From NCBI RefSeq assembly GCF_015390235.1, contig NZ_VUOH01000001.1:558001-622000 (forward strand): a DNA stretch of 64,000 nucleotides, given 5' to 3'. The stretch is from Quadrisphaera sp. INWT6 (GTDB lineage Bacteria > Actinomycetota > Actinomycetes > Actinomycetales > Quadrisphaeraceae). Shown piece by piece: positions 37,319-46,608 of this stretch. The position numbers were made by a program, and so were the translations under genes. Within the stretch, counting starts at the first letter, position 1; every line of letters starts with the position of its first letter. The notes below the pieces were generated by a model that saw nothing but the letters and a program-made list of their open reading frames with translations, ran no database searches and was not told where the DNA came from.

Positions 37319-38560
37319 GTGACGCGGGCCCGCGGGCGTGGGACCATGGACCACGTCATGACTGCTGCCACGCCTCCCGCCGCCCCCGCCGCCGTGTCGG
37401 CTGCGCCCGCCGAGCAGGCCGCTCGGCCCACCCGACCGGGCCTGCAGCTGGCCGCGCCCCGGCGGGCCAAGCCGCCGCGCCACCTGGCCGACCTCGCGCC
37501 CGCCGACCGCGCCGCCACCGCCGCGGAGCTGGGGGTGCCCGCCTTCCGCGTGAAGCAGGTGGCGCAGCACTACTTCGGCCGCGGCGAGTCCGACGCGGCG
37601 ACCATGACCGACCTCCCCGCCGACCTGCGCTCGCGCCTGGGCGAGGCGCTGCTCCCGCAGCTGCTGACGCCGGTCAAGGAGCTCGAGGCCGACGGCGGCG
37701 ACACGGTCAAGACGCTGTGGCGCCTCTTCGACGGCGCCCGCATCGAGAGCGTGCTCATGCGCTACACGGGCCGGGTCACGCTCTGCGTCTCCAGCCAGGC
37801 CGGCTGCGGCATGGCGTGCCCCTTCTGCGCCACCGGTCAGGGCGGGCTGCAGCGCAACCTCTCGGCCGCCGAGGTGGTCGAGCAGGTCGCCGCCGCCAAC
37901 CGCCGCCTCGCGCCCACGGGTGAGCGCGTCAACAACATCGTCTTCATGGGCATGGGCGAGGCGCTCGCCAACTACAAGTCGTGCATCGGCGCGGTCCGTC
38001 GGATGGTCGACGACGCCCCCGACGGCCTGGGGATGTCCGCCCGCGGGGTCACCGTCTCGACGGTGGGCCTCGTGCCCGCCGTCGACAAGCTCGCCGGCGA
38101 GGGCCTCGCGGTGACGCTCGCGCTCAGCCTGCACGCCCCCGACGACACCCTCCGCGACGAGCTGGTGCCGCTGAACAGCCGCTGGAACGTCGCCGCCGTG
38201 CTCGACAGCGCCAAGCGCTACTTCGACGCCACGGGGCGTCGCGTCAGCATCGAGTACGCCCTCATCCGCGACGTGAACGACCACGCCTGGCGCGCGGAGC
38301 TGCTCGGGGAGCAGCTGGCCGCGCGCGGCAGCGGTTGGGTGCACGTCAACCCGATCCCGCTGAACCCCACGCCCGGCTCGCGCTGGACGGCGTCCGACCC
38401 CGCCGTCGAGGACGAGTTCGTCCGCCGCCTGCGCGCGGCCGGCGTGCCGACCACGGTCCGCGACACCCGCGGCCGCGACATCGACGGCGCCTGCGGCCAG
38501 CTCGCCGCCACCGACATCACGCAGCCCTCGGGCGCGCCCGCCCCGGTCCCGCCCGCCTGA
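37319..38560 (+). CDS. rlmN: 23S rRNA (adenine(2503)-C(2))-methyltransferase RlmN
   Basis: RlmN is a radical-SAM enzyme methylating A2503 of 23S rRNA and A37 of some tRNAs. The protein (up to 413 residues) has the radical-SAM cysteines in [11 protein letters not shown] (CxxxCxxC), [23 protein letters not shown], and the C-terminal catalytic Cys in [12 protein letters not shown]. The start is unsettled: GTG 37319, ATG 37346 and ATG 37358 are all in frame with no ribosome site, and the first 45 residues are unconserved. An in-frame Ala/Pro tail ends the protein. Confidence 0.95.
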   Translation: MTRARGRGTMDHVMTAATPPAAPAAVSAAPAEQAARPTRPGLQLAAPRRAKPPRHLADLAPADRAATAAELGVPAFRVKQVAQHYFGRGESDAATMTDLPADLRSRLGEALLPQLLTPVKELEADGGDTVKTLWRLFDGARIESVLMRYTGRVTLCVSSQAGCGMACPFCATGQGGLQRNLSAAEVVEQVAAANRRLAPTGERVNNIVFMGMGEALANYKSCIGAVRRMVDDAPDGLGMSARGVTVSTVGLVPAVDKLAGEGLAVTLALSLHAPDDTLRDELVPLNSRWNVAAVLDSAKRYFDATGRRVSIEYALIRDVNDHAWRAELLGEQLAARGSGWVHVNPIPLNPTPGSRWTASDPAVEDEFVRRLRAAGVPTTVRDTRGRDIDGACGQLAATDITQPSGAPAPVPPA

Positions 38561-38862
38561 TCGACCAGGCGGTGCGGCGGGGGAGCCCGGTGGGTCGTCT
38601 GACGCGGGTGCAGCCGCCGCCGTCGCGTCGAGCCACCGCCGCGGCCCACGCCGTCCGCTCCGGGGTGGTGGCGCGGTCGTCGACCCCACGAACGGGCGGC
38701 GCTCCGCCTCGACCTGGGCGCGCAGCGCAGGTCCCTCGGAGCTCCAGGAGGCCTCGTCCGGCGCGCCCGCCACGGGCAGCGGCGGGAACCTCGGGTGGGT
38801 GCCGACGCACCGGTCCGTGCTGCCTCGGGAACACCCGTGACCCTCCGGGAGTTGGTTGAAGC
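38561..38862. other. 302-nt gap between rlmN and the LLM gene
   Basis: No convincing gene. The minus strand is open and reads MAGAPDEASWSSEGPALRAQ from 38773, which looks mildly protein-like but has no homologous motif and runs on into antisense of rlmN. It may be a decayed gene end. A GGGAG about 18 nt before GTG 38863 may serve the downstream gene. Confidence 0.3.
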
Positions 38863-39918
38863 GTGAAGCACATCGGGTTCCTCAACTTCGGCAACTGGCG
38901 CCCCGCCCGGGGCTCCCGGGTGCGCACCGGTGCCGACGCCCTGCTGCAGACGGTCGATCTGGCCGTCGCCGCGGAGGAGATCGGTCTCGACGGCGCCTAC
39001 GTGCGCGTGCACCACTTCGCGCCGCAGCTGAGCTCGCCGTGGCCGCTGCTCGCGGCGATGGGTGCCCGCACCTCGCGCATCGAGCTGGGCACCGGCGTCA
39101 TCGACATGCGCTACGAGGAGCCCCTGGCGATGGCCGAGCTCGCCGCCTCCACCGACCTCATCAGCGGCGGCCGGCTGCAGCTCGGCGTGAGCCGGGGGTC
39201 GCCCGAGCCCGCGCTGCGCGGTGCCGAGGCGTTCGGGCACGTCCCGGCTGACGGGCAGAGCGACGCCGACCTGGCCCGCGAGCACACCCGCCGCTTCCGC
39301 GCGGCCGTCGCCGGCGCCGGGGTGGCGCCCATGGACTCCCGGATGACCGGCCGCGAGGGCCTGCTGGCCGTGCAGCCGCAGTCCGCGGGCCTCGCCGACC
39401 GGATCTGGTGGGGCGCCGGCACTCGCGCGACGGCCCGCTGGGCCGGGCAGCAGGGCATGAACCTCATGAGCTCCACCCTGCTCACCGAGGACACGGGCGT
39501 GCCGTTCGACCAGCTCCAGGCCGAGCAGATCGCCGGGTTCCGCGCCGCGTGGGCCGAGGCCGGCTGGTCGGGCACCCCGCGGGTGTCCGTCTCGCGCAGC
39601 GTCATGCCCATCACCACCGACGAGGACCGGATGTACTTCGGCGGTGACGTGGGCAGCGACGACCAGGTCGGCTACCTCGACGGCGGGCTCGCCCGCTTCG
39701 GGCGGCACTACGCCGGGGACCCCGACGCCGTCGCCGAGCAGCTCGCGCGCGACGTCGCCGTCCAGGAGGCCGACACCCTGCTGCTGACGATCCCGAACAT
39801 GCTGGGCGTGGAGTACAATGCCCGGCTGCTCACGACGATCGCCGAGCACGTGGCACCGGCCCTGGGCTGGACCCCCGCGCACCTGCGCGCCGACGAGCAG
39901 CAGCCCGCCGCCGTCTGA
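38863..39918 (+). CDS. LLM-class flavin-dependent oxidoreductase
   Basis: A luciferase-like monooxygenase fold protein of 351 residues. The N-terminus (FLNFGNWRPARG), ELGTGVIDMRYEEPLAMAE and GGRLQLGVSRGSPEPAL fit the FMN-binding LLM family; the C-terminal GDPDAVAEQLARD is the usual closing motif. Substrate is unknown. It stands alone, with its own gap upstream and a strong terminator downstream. Confidence 0.9.
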   Translation: MKHIGFLNFGNWRPARGSRVRTGADALLQTVDLAVAAEEIGLDGAYVRVHHFAPQLSSPWPLLAAMGARTSRIELGTGVIDMRYEEPLAMAELAASTDLISGGRLQLGVSRGSPEPALRGAEAFGHVPADGQSDADLAREHTRRFRAAVAGAGVAPMDSRMTGREGLLAVQPQSAGLADRIWWGAGTRATARWAGQQGMNLMSSTLLTEDTGVPFDQLQAEQIAGFRAAWAEAGWSGTPRVSVSRSVMPITTDEDRMYFGGDVGSDDQVGYLDGGLARFGRHYAGDPDAVAEQLARDVAVQEADTLLLTIPNMLGVEYNARLLTTIAEHVAPALGWTPAHLRADEQQPAAV

Positions 39919-39952
39919 CCCCGGTCTGACCCGGCCAGCCCCCGTCGGGTCC

Positions 39953-39990
39953 GCTCGGACCGCACCCTCCGCGCAGGGTGCGGTCCGAGC
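39953..39990 (+). terminator. Terminator after the LLM gene
   Basis: 16-bp perfect stem (39953-39968 with 39975-39990), 6-nt loop. A second partial copy of the right-arm sequence (GGAGGGTGCGG) follows at about 40015-40026. Confidence 0.85.
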
Positions 39991-40095
39991 GCCCCTCGGG
40001 AGCCCACTCTCCGCGGAGGGTGCGGAAGGGGGGAGCGGCACCGAGGGGAGAACCCGGGTGACGGCGGCGGGGCGCGTCGGGGAGGATCGACGTCC

Positions 40096-41841
40096 GTGGC
40101 ACACCTGGAGGTCAACGGCGTCTCCTACGACCTCCCCGACGGGCGCCCCCTGCTCCGCGAGGTCAGCCTGCGCGCCGGGGAGGGCCAGCGCACCGCGCTG
40201 ATCGGCCCCAACGGCACCGGCAAGACGACCCTGCTGCGCATCATCACCGGTGAGGTGGCCCCGCACGCCGGGTCCGTGGTGCGCAGCGGCGGGCTGCAGG
40301 TGATGCAGCAGACCGCCGGTGCGGGCGCCAAGGAGGTCCGCGACCTGCTGCTGTCCGTGGCCCCGCCCCAGCTGCAGGCCGCCGCCGCCGAGCTCGACGC
40401 CGCAGAGCTGGCGATGGTGGAGGCCGAGGACGAGCCCACCCAGATGCGCTACGCCACCGCCATCGCCGGCTGGGGCGACGCGGGCGGGTACGAGGCCGAG
40501 GTGGCGTGGGACGTCGTGTGCGACGCCGCCCTCGGCACCGGGTACGAGCGGGCGCGCTGGCGCGACGTCGCCACGCTGTCGGGCGGTGAGCGCAAGCGGC
40601 TGCTGCTGGAGTCGCTGCTGCGGGGCCCCCGGGGCGTGCTGCTGCTCGACGAGCCCGACAACTCCCTCGACGTCCCGGGCAAGCGGTGGCTCGAGGAGGC
40701 GCTCGTGGCCAGCGGACGCACGGTGCTGCTGGTCAGCCACGACCGCGAGCTGCTGGCCCGCACCGCCACGCGCGTGGCCACCCTCGAGCCCGGCGCCGCC
40801 GGCGCGCGGATGTGGGTCCACGGCGGGGGCTTCGACGGCTACGCCGACGCCCGCGCCGACCGCACCGCGCGCCTGGAGGAGCTGCGCCGCCGCTGGGACG
40901 AGGACCACGCCGCGCTCAAGGCCCTGGTGCTGAGCCTGAAGACCAAGGCCACCTTCAACGACGGCATCGCGAGCCGCTACCAGGCGGCGCAGACCCGGCT
41001 CGCGCGCTTCGAGGAGGCGGGCCCGCCGATCGCCGCTCCCGTGCCGCAGAAGCTGGGCATGCGCCTGCACGGCGGCCGCACCGCCAAGCGCGCCGTCACC
41101 TTCGAGCAGCTGGGGATGACGGGCCTCGTGGCCCCCTTCGACCTGGAGCTGCACCTCGGCGACCGCCTCGCCGTCCTCGGGTCCAACGGGTCGGGCAAGA
41201 GCCACCTGCTGCGGCTGCTGGCCGCGGGCGGCACCCACCCCGAGGCCGAGCACGAGCCGGTGGGCGACGGACCGCCGCCCGAGCCCGTCGAGCACACCGG
41301 CGCCGCCCGCCTGGGCTCGCGCGTGCGGCCGGGCTGGTTCCGGCAGTCCTCCGCCGCCGACACCGGTCCCCGCGACACGGGCACCAGCGCCGGTGGAGCC
41401 GCTGGCGACACCGCGGGGTCTCGCACGAAGCGCGACGAGCGCACCCTCCTCGACGTCCTCCACCGCGGCGACGGCCACCGCGCCGGCCTGCCGCGCGAGC
41501 CCGCCACCCGGGCGCTGGACCGCTACGGGCTGGCGCACGCCGCGGAGCAGCGGGTCGCGACCCTGTCCGGCGGGCAGCGAGCGCGCTTCGGCGTGCTGCT
41601 GCTGGAGCTGTCGGGGGCGACCCTGCTCCTCCTCGACGAGCCCACCGACAACCTCGACCTGGAGTCGGCCGAGGCGCTGGAGGCGGCGCTCGAGCGCTTC
41701 GAGGGCACGGTCGTCGCCGTGACGCACGACCGGTGGTTCGCGCGGGGCTTCGACAGGTTCCTCGTGCTGGGCGCGGACGGCACCGTGCGAGAGACCCCCG
41801 AGCCGGTCTGGGACGAGGCGCGCGTGCAGAGGGTCCGCTGA
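40096..41841 (+). CDS. ABC-F family ATPase
   Basis: A soluble twin-ATPase protein of 581 residues. The first nucleotide-binding domain has GPNGTGKTT (36-44), LSGGERKRL and LLLDEPDNSLD. The second has GSNGSGKSH, LSGGQRARF and LLLLDEPTDNLD, with a low-complexity insertion (about 385-445) between its Walker A and signature. The linker (RLEELRRRWDEDHAALKAL) matches the P-site tRNA interaction motif region. ABC-F proteins act on ribosomes, some as antibiotic protectors; which type this is cannot be told. Walker A of domain two ends in GKSH in place of GKS/T-T. Confidence 0.9.
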   Translation: MAHLEVNGVSYDLPDGRPLLREVSLRAGEGQRTALIGPNGTGKTTLLRIITGEVAPHAGSVVRSGGLQVMQQTAGAGAKEVRDLLLSVAPPQLQAAAAELDAAELAMVEAEDEPTQMRYATAIAGWGDAGGYEAEVAWDVVCDAALGTGYERARWRDVATLSGGERKRLLLESLLRGPRGVLLLDEPDNSLDVPGKRWLEEALVASGRTVLLVSHDRELLARTATRVATLEPGAAGARMWVHGGGFDGYADARADRTARLEELRRRWDEDHAALKALVLSLKTKATFNDGIASRYQAAQTRLARFEEAGPPIAAPVPQKLGMRLHGGRTAKRAVTFEQLGMTGLVAPFDLELHLGDRLAVLGSNGSGKSHLLRLLAAGGTHPEAEHEPVGDGPPPEPVEHTGAARLGSRVRPGWFRQSSAADTGPRDTGTSAGGAAGDTAGSRTKRDERTLLDVLHRGDGHRAGLPREPATRALDRYGLAHAAEQRVATLSGGQRARFGVLLLELSGATLLLLDEPTDNLDLESAEALEAALERFEGTVVAVTHDRWFARGFDRFLVLGADGTVRETPEPVWDEARVQRVR

Positions 41842-41879
41842 GGCGCGTGTTTCTCCTGCGCTCGGAGGCCGCGCTCGGG

Positions 41880-41885
41880 CACCAT
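41880..41885 (+). promoter_or_regulatory. Possible leaderless-type -10 box (CACCAT)
   Basis: CACCAT then exactly 6 nt then GTG 41892. It keeps the A at position 2 and T at position 6 of TANNNT but not the first T. Confidence 0.3.
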
Positions 41886-41891
41886 GCTGGA

Positions 41892-42455
41892 GTGACTCCG
41901 GGGCCCACCTTCGCGCGCACCGCCGGCTGGAAGCGCGGCTACGCCGTCGACCAGGTCGAGGAGTTCTTCGCGCAGGCGCGCGTCTCCTACGAGACCGGCG
42001 GGCCCCGCGGCGGCGTCAGCAGCCGCGACGTGCGCGAGGTCGGCTTCGACCTGGTGCGCCGCGGCTACGACGTGCAGATGGTCGACGCCGCCCTCGACCG
42101 CATGGAGGACGCGTTCCTGCGCCGAGAGCAGGAGGTCGTCAAGGGGCGCCTGGGCGCCGACCGCGCGCACGCCGAGCTGTCGTCGCGCGCCGCCACCCTG
42201 CGGCCCCGCCTGGACCGCCCCGACGGCGACCGCTTCGACCGCGCCGAGCACGGCCAGCCCGGGTACGACCCCGAGGAGGTCGACGAGCTGTGCGAGCGCA
42301 TCGGCGCCTGGCTCGACGGCCACCCCGGCCTGGGCCACGACGACCTGCGCCGCGCCGTCTTCACCACGCGCCGCGGCGACCACGGGTACGCCGAGCACCA
42401 GGTCGACGCGTTCATCGACCGCGCCGTCGAGGTCATGGCCTCCGTCTCCGTCTGA
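41892..42455 (+). CDS. DivIVA-domain protein with an internal duplication
   Basis: 187 residues made of two similar halves. Each half has two short motifs of the kind found in DivIVA domains, an aromatic, then Gly-Tyr, then a Val-Asp/Glu pair: KRGYAVDQVEEF and RRGYDVQMVDAAL in the first, QPGYDPEEVDEL and DHGYAEHQVDAFID in the second. No coiled-coil C-terminus like that of Wag31 is present, so it is probably not the polar growth scaffold itself. Function unknown. Confidence 0.75.
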   Translation: MTPGPTFARTAGWKRGYAVDQVEEFFAQARVSYETGGPRGGVSSRDVREVGFDLVRRGYDVQMVDAALDRMEDAFLRREQEVVKGRLGADRAHAELSSRAATLRPRLDRPDGDRFDRAEHGQPGYDPEEVDELCERIGAWLDGHPGLGHDDLRRAVFTTRRGDHGYAEHQVDAFIDRAVEVMASVSV

Positions 42456-42556
42456 GCCCCGCCCCACCGCCGGCGGCGGCGGCCCGAGCGCTCGGGCGCT
42501 GACCCGTCCGGGGGTGGGACCTGCGGTCCGGGGCCACCGGCGCCGATGACCTCGGG

Positions 42557-43969
42557 GTGGCACGTCCTGCGAAGTCCCGCGTCCGCTCGCTGCTGAGCGC
42601 TGCGCTCTGCCTGACCGCGCTCACCGGGCTCCTCGGCGGCCTGGTGCTGGTGCCCGCGGGCGCGGCCGCCGCCGTCGACGGCACCGAGACCCGCGCGCCG
42701 GACGTCAAGAACAACTGGACCGTGCCCGGGGAGGTCTGGCAGGGCGACTTCGCCGACCCCGCCGTGACCCGCGTGGGCGACGTCTACTACGCCTTCGCCA
42801 CCAACACCGCTGGACGGTACGTGCCCGCGCTGACCAGCACGGACCTGGTCACCTGGCGCGCCCGCCCGACGTACAGCCAGGCCGGCCCGCCCGGCCGCCC
42901 CGGCTACTCGGTGACCTCCGACCCGAGCGTCCCCGAGGAGTTCCGCACCGCGCCGTGGTCGGAGCACGACCGCTACAACAACAACGACGTCCTCGTGAAG
43001 CCCGCCTCCTGGGGGCTCAAGACGTCCGACGGGCCGTGGGTGCGCACGGAGTACTGGGCGCCGGAGGTCTTCCAGATCGGCTCCACCTGGTACCTCTACT
43101 CGGCGGTGCGGGTCGGCGCGACGCGCTTCTGCCTGACGGTGGCCAGCGGCCCCTCGCCGCTCGGCCCGTTCCGCGACACCACCACCGGCCCGATCCAGTG
43201 CCAGCCCGTGGAGACCGACCCCGACGGCTCCATCGACCCCTCGGCCTACCGAGACCCGGCCACCGGCAGGAGCTACCTGCTGTGGAAGGCGCTGGGCAAG
43301 GTGCGCAGCCACCCCAGCTCGATCCTTTCCGTCGAGCTCGGCGCTGACGGCAAGCCCCTGCCGGGAGCGCCCTGGACCCAGCTGCTGGCGACCCACGAGG
43401 GCGGCTGGGAGGGGACGACGATCGAGAACCCCTCGATGGTCACCTACGGCGGCACCACGTACCTCTTCTACTCCGCGAACCACTGGGGGACGACCGACGC
43501 CGCCGGGCGCAGCGCCTACGCGACCGGCTACGCCATCTGCCCGCAGGGGCCCACCGGGCCGTGCGCCCGCCCCGACGAGCGGCCGCTGCTGTCCAGCAGC
43601 GGCACCGCCCAGGGCCCCGGCGGCTCGGCGGCCTTCCTGGACGCCAGCGGGAACCTGCGGATCGCCTACGCGACCTACTTCCTGGGCGAGGACCGCGTGG
43701 GCCAGGCCATCCGCCAGCCCCGCCGCCTCAGCATCGGCACGCTGACCCGCGCCGCCGACGGACGCCTCAGCGCGGTCCCCGGGACCGCACCCGTCGGCGC
43801 CTGGACGCCCCCGCCCGCGAAGGCCCCCGTGGCGAAGGCCGCACCGCCCGCGAAGGTGACGCCCAAGGCCACCACCACGACGAAGAAGGCCACCACCAAG
43901 AAGGCGACGACGACGAAGAAGAAGGCCGCGACGACCACGAAGAGGACGTCCAAGACGTCGAAGCGCTGA
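42557..43969 (+). CDS. Secreted GH43-family glycoside hydrolase
   Basis: A five-bladed beta-propeller hydrolase, likely acting on arabinan or xylan-type polysaccharide. The 470-residue precursor has a signal peptide (basic start, LLSAALCLTALTGLLGGLVLV, Ala-rich cleavage region near 38). The catalytic base lies in GDFADPAVTRVGDVYYAF (Asp67), a central Asp in DGSIDPSAYRD, and the acid Glu in TTIENPSMV. The last 50 residues are a Pro/Ala then Lys/Thr tail (runs such as TTTTKKATTKKATTTKKK), very basic, possibly binding anionic wall polymer. The gene stands alone and is convergent with pabBC. Confidence 0.88.
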   Translation: MARPAKSRVRSLLSAALCLTALTGLLGGLVLVPAGAAAAVDGTETRAPDVKNNWTVPGEVWQGDFADPAVTRVGDVYYAFATNTAGRYVPALTSTDLVTWRARPTYSQAGPPGRPGYSVTSDPSVPEEFRTAPWSEHDRYNNNDVLVKPASWGLKTSDGPWVRTEYWAPEVFQIGSTWYLYSAVRVGATRFCLTVASGPSPLGPFRDTTTGPIQCQPVETDPDGSIDPSAYRDPATGRSYLLWKALGKVRSHPSSILSVELGADGKPLPGAPWTQLLATHEGGWEGTTIENPSMVTYGGTTYLFYSANHWGTTDAAGRSAYATGYAICPQGPTGPCARPDERPLLSSSGTAQGPGGSAAFLDASGNLRIAYATYFLGEDRVGQAIRQPRRLSIGTLTRAADGRLSAVPGTAPVGAWTPPPAKAPVAKAAPPAKVTPKATTTTKKATTKKATTTKKKAATTTKRTSKTSKR

Positions 43970-43987
43970 CCCCGGCACGCCCCCGCA

Positions 43988-44056
43988 CGATCATGCACCT
44001 GCGCGCCACAGCGGTGTCGCGCGAGGGGCGTGACGTGGCGCCCAGGTGCATGATCG
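43988..44056. repeat. 22-bp inverted repeat between GH43 and pabBC
   Basis: Arms 43988-44009 and 44035-44056 match over 22 nt with one mismatch around a 25-nt loop. It sits between two convergent genes and could be a bidirectional terminator or a small palindromic repeat element (arm core GATCATGCACCTG). Confidence 0.75.
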
Positions 44057-44060
44057 TCGC

Positions 44061-44070
44061 GGGGGGGGGG
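44061..44070 (+). repeat. Run of ten G
   Basis: G10 follows the inverted repeat by 4 nt; further G-runs (GGGGGG, GGGG) follow within 30 nt, giving quadruplex potential. It lies just past the pabBC stop. Confidence 0.8.
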
Positions 44071-44096
44071 CTGCGACGGCGGGGGGACCGGGGAGG

Positions 44097-46009
44097 TCAG
44101 GCGAGGGCGGCGGACCGCCAGCCCCGCAGCGAGCTCAGCACGGCCAGGCCGTCGGCGCGGCGCAGGTCGTCGGCGTGCAGCACGCGCAGCTCCAGCTCAC
44201 CGGAGTCGAGCAGCCGCCCCCGCAGCACCCCGGGCAGCAGCCCGCACTCCACCGGCGGCGTCCACCAGCGCCCGTCGAGGCGCACGGCGAGGTTCGCCGT
44301 GCTCGCCTCGCAGAGCTCACCGCGCTCGTTGGTCCACACCACCTCGCCGGGCCCGCCGGGCTCCCCGACGCGGTGCTCCGCCCGCAGCGCGTCGATCCAG
44401 CCCCGGCGGGTGGTCTTGTGCCGCGGCCACCAGTCGGCGCTGCGCACCCGGGGGGTCGCCTCCACCGCGAGCAGCACGGGCGACGACGACGGCCCGCTCG
44501 CGGGGAGCGGCGCCGTCGTTACCGAGACCTCCCCGGCGGGCGTGAGCTCGAGGCGCACCCTGAGCGCGCCCCCACCCGCGGCCCGCACGGCCCCGCCCAG
44601 GGCGTCCCGCGCCTCGGCGGGGTCGAACCTGAGGTGGCAGAACGCCGCGGACGCCGCCATCCGCGCCAGGTGCCGCTCGACGTCGCGCAGCCCGGCCCCC
44701 GGATGGTCGCCCGGCACGTGGGCCAGCGTCTCCAGCAGGCCGAACGGCTCCGCGCGGCGTCCGAGCACGGCGGCCTTGGCCAGCACCTCGCGGTGCTCCG
44801 CCCCGGCGCGCGAGCCCCAGGTCACGCCGCTGCCGGTGCCGTACTCGACGGTGCGGGCCGTCCTCCCAGCGATGCCGCCTGCGCTGCTGTCTGCGCTGCT
44901 GTCTGCTCTGCCGCCTGCGCCGGTGCCGGTGGTGACGACCGCGGTGCGGATCGCCACCGAGAACCGCGCCGTCACCGGCTCGCCCGGAGGGGCCAGCCAG
45001 CCCACGGCGCCGCAGTAGACCCCGCGCGGCGAGCGCTCGAGCTCGGCGACGGCCCGCATCGTCGACGCCTTCGGGGCCCCCGTCACCGAGCCGCAGGGGA
45101 ACAGCGCGCGGAACACCTCGAGCGTCGAGGTGCCCGGCCGCAGCCGGCCCTCGACCGTGGAGACCACCTGGTGCACCGTCGGGTAGGTCTGCGCTGCCAG
45201 CAGCTCGGTGACCTCGACGGAGCCGGGCGCGCAGACGCGGTGCAGGTCGTTGCGGAGCAGGTCGACGATCATCACGTTCTCGGCGCGCTCCTTGGCGCTG
45301 CCGGCCAGGCGCCGCAGGGCCTCCGCGTCCTCGGCCGCTGAACGGCCCCGCGGTGCCGTCCCCTTCATCGGCCGGGTGACCAGGCGCGGCGCACCGCCGG
45401 CGTCGTGGTGGACCGCGAAGAACGCCTCGGGGCTCGCGCTCACCACCGCCGTGCCGCCGGCCAGCTCGAGCAGCGCGCTGTGCGCCCCCGCTGGCCGTGC
45501 ACGAGGTCGGCGTACAGCGCGCCGGCGTCGCCGTCGAAGGGCGCGGACAGCCGCAGGGTGAGGTTGACCTGGTACGTCTCACCCCGGGCGATGCGCTCGC
45601 GGACCCCGGTGACGGCCGCCGCGTGCTGGGCCTCGTCGGTGTCGGCGGTCCACGCACCCGCCGTCCACCCCCGCGTCCCGGTGGCCGGGGGGACGACGGG
45701 TGCCGCGCGCGGTGCGTCGGTCAGCGCGAACCAGACGAGCGGTACCCCCGGGCCGGGCTCACGGGTCACCAGCGCCGGGTCGAGCGCCGGCGCGCCCTCG
45801 TAGGCCACGAAGCCCACCGCCCAGCTGCCCGCGGCGACCGCGGCCTGCACCCGCTCCAGGGCGGGGACGACGGCGTCCAGCGTCCGCGCCTCCACCACGC
45901 TCCGCGCCGGACGGGCGGCGTCGGCGAAGAGCAGGGCGGTGCCGGCGGCGAGGTCGTCGCAGCGCAGCACGCCGTGGGGCGGGTGCGGCGGGACGGCGGT
46001 CGGGGGCAC
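44097..46009 (-). pseudogene. pabB: Aminodeoxychorismate synthase I fused to aminodeoxychorismate lyase (PabB-PabC), frameshifted
   Basis: PabB makes 4-amino-4-deoxychorismate and PabC releases pyruvate to give p-aminobenzoate for folate. The N-terminal part (to ALYADLVHGQRG) and the rest (ALLELAGGTAVVSASPEAFF onward) are in different frames, joined at the C-run 45485-45489, where the coding strand has five G in place of six. Restored length is about 637 residues: PabB with RPMKGTAPRG, ENVMIVDLLRNDL and GSVTGAPKAST, an Asp/Ser-rich linker, then PabC with the PLP lysine in RHKTTRRG and ERGELCEASTANL. Start GTG 46009 has no ribosome site. Confidence 0.9.
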
Positions 46010-46070
46010 CGGGGGAGTGTGCCGCAGGTGCCGCTCGCAGTGCCCGGGAGTGCCCGGGGGCGCCGGCGGC

Positions 46071-46076
46071 TAGCGT
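46071..46076 (+). promoter_or_regulatory. Leaderless-type -10 box (TAGCGT) for the DedA-like gene
   Basis: TAGCGT, exactly 6 nt, then GTG 46083. On the opposite strand CACACT stands 6 nt before the pabBC GTG, a weaker copy of the pattern. Confidence 0.55.
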
Positions 46077-46082
46077 GCTGGG

Positions 46083-46589
46083 GTGCCGGCCCGGACCGAC
46101 GGCGCCCCGTTCTGGGTGCTCTTCGCGGTGTTCTTCACCGTGGTCCTCGTGCGCACCCAGGCCACGTACTGGCTGGCCCGCGTGGTGGCCGCGTGGTCGG
46201 CCGACCAGCGCCGCGCCCGGCCGGCGTGGGTGGCCCGTGCCGGCGCGTGGCTGGAGGGGCTCGCCCGGGGGCGGGGCGCCCGGGCCCTGGAGCGGTGGGG
46301 CCTGGTGGCCGTCCCGGCGTCGTTCCTGGCCACGGGCACCAAGACCGCCGTCAACGGGGCCGCGGGGCTGCTGCGGATGCCCTTCGGCCGGTACACCGCG
46401 GCGATGCTGCTGGGCTGCGCCGTGCACGCCACCATCTACGCGACCGTGGGGTGGGCGGCGTGGACGGCGGCGCTGGCGGCCCTGTCCGGCTCACCCCGGG
46501 GCGCGGCGGTGCTGGTGCTCCTGGTGGTCGCGGCGGTGGGCGCGGTGTGGTGGCGGCTGCGGCGGCGGGCAGCCCGCGGCGAGGGCTGA
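46083..46589 (+). CDS. DedA/VTT-like membrane protein
   Basis: 168 residues with about four hydrophobic segments. The middle (ALERWGLVAVPASFLATGTKT, cut to WGLVAVPASFLATG, then GLLRMPFGRYTAAML) matches the DedA/VTT pattern of a small helix-G-helix with an aromatic-Phe re-entrant stretch, though the conserved Arg-Phe-x-Pro-Gly is not complete. DedA proteins are linked to lipid scrambling and membrane homeostasis. The short length suggests a minimal form. It is divergent from pabBC and convergent with the YdeI-like gene. Confidence 0.72.
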   Translation: MPARTDGAPFWVLFAVFFTVVLVRTQATYWLARVVAAWSADQRRARPAWVARAGAWLEGLARGRGARALERWGLVAVPASFLATGTKTAVNGAAGLLRMPFGRYTAAMLLGCAVHATIYATVGWAAWTAALAALSGSPRGAAVLVLLVVAAVGAVWWRLRRRAARGEG

Positions 46590-46608
46590 CCCCGCGGGCG
46601 CGGTCGTC

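Noticed and set aside
38218-41727. Long minus-strand open frame opposite rlmN, the LLM gene and the ABC-F gene.
   Set aside because: Shadow of three real genes; low-complexity Gly/Ala/Arg product.
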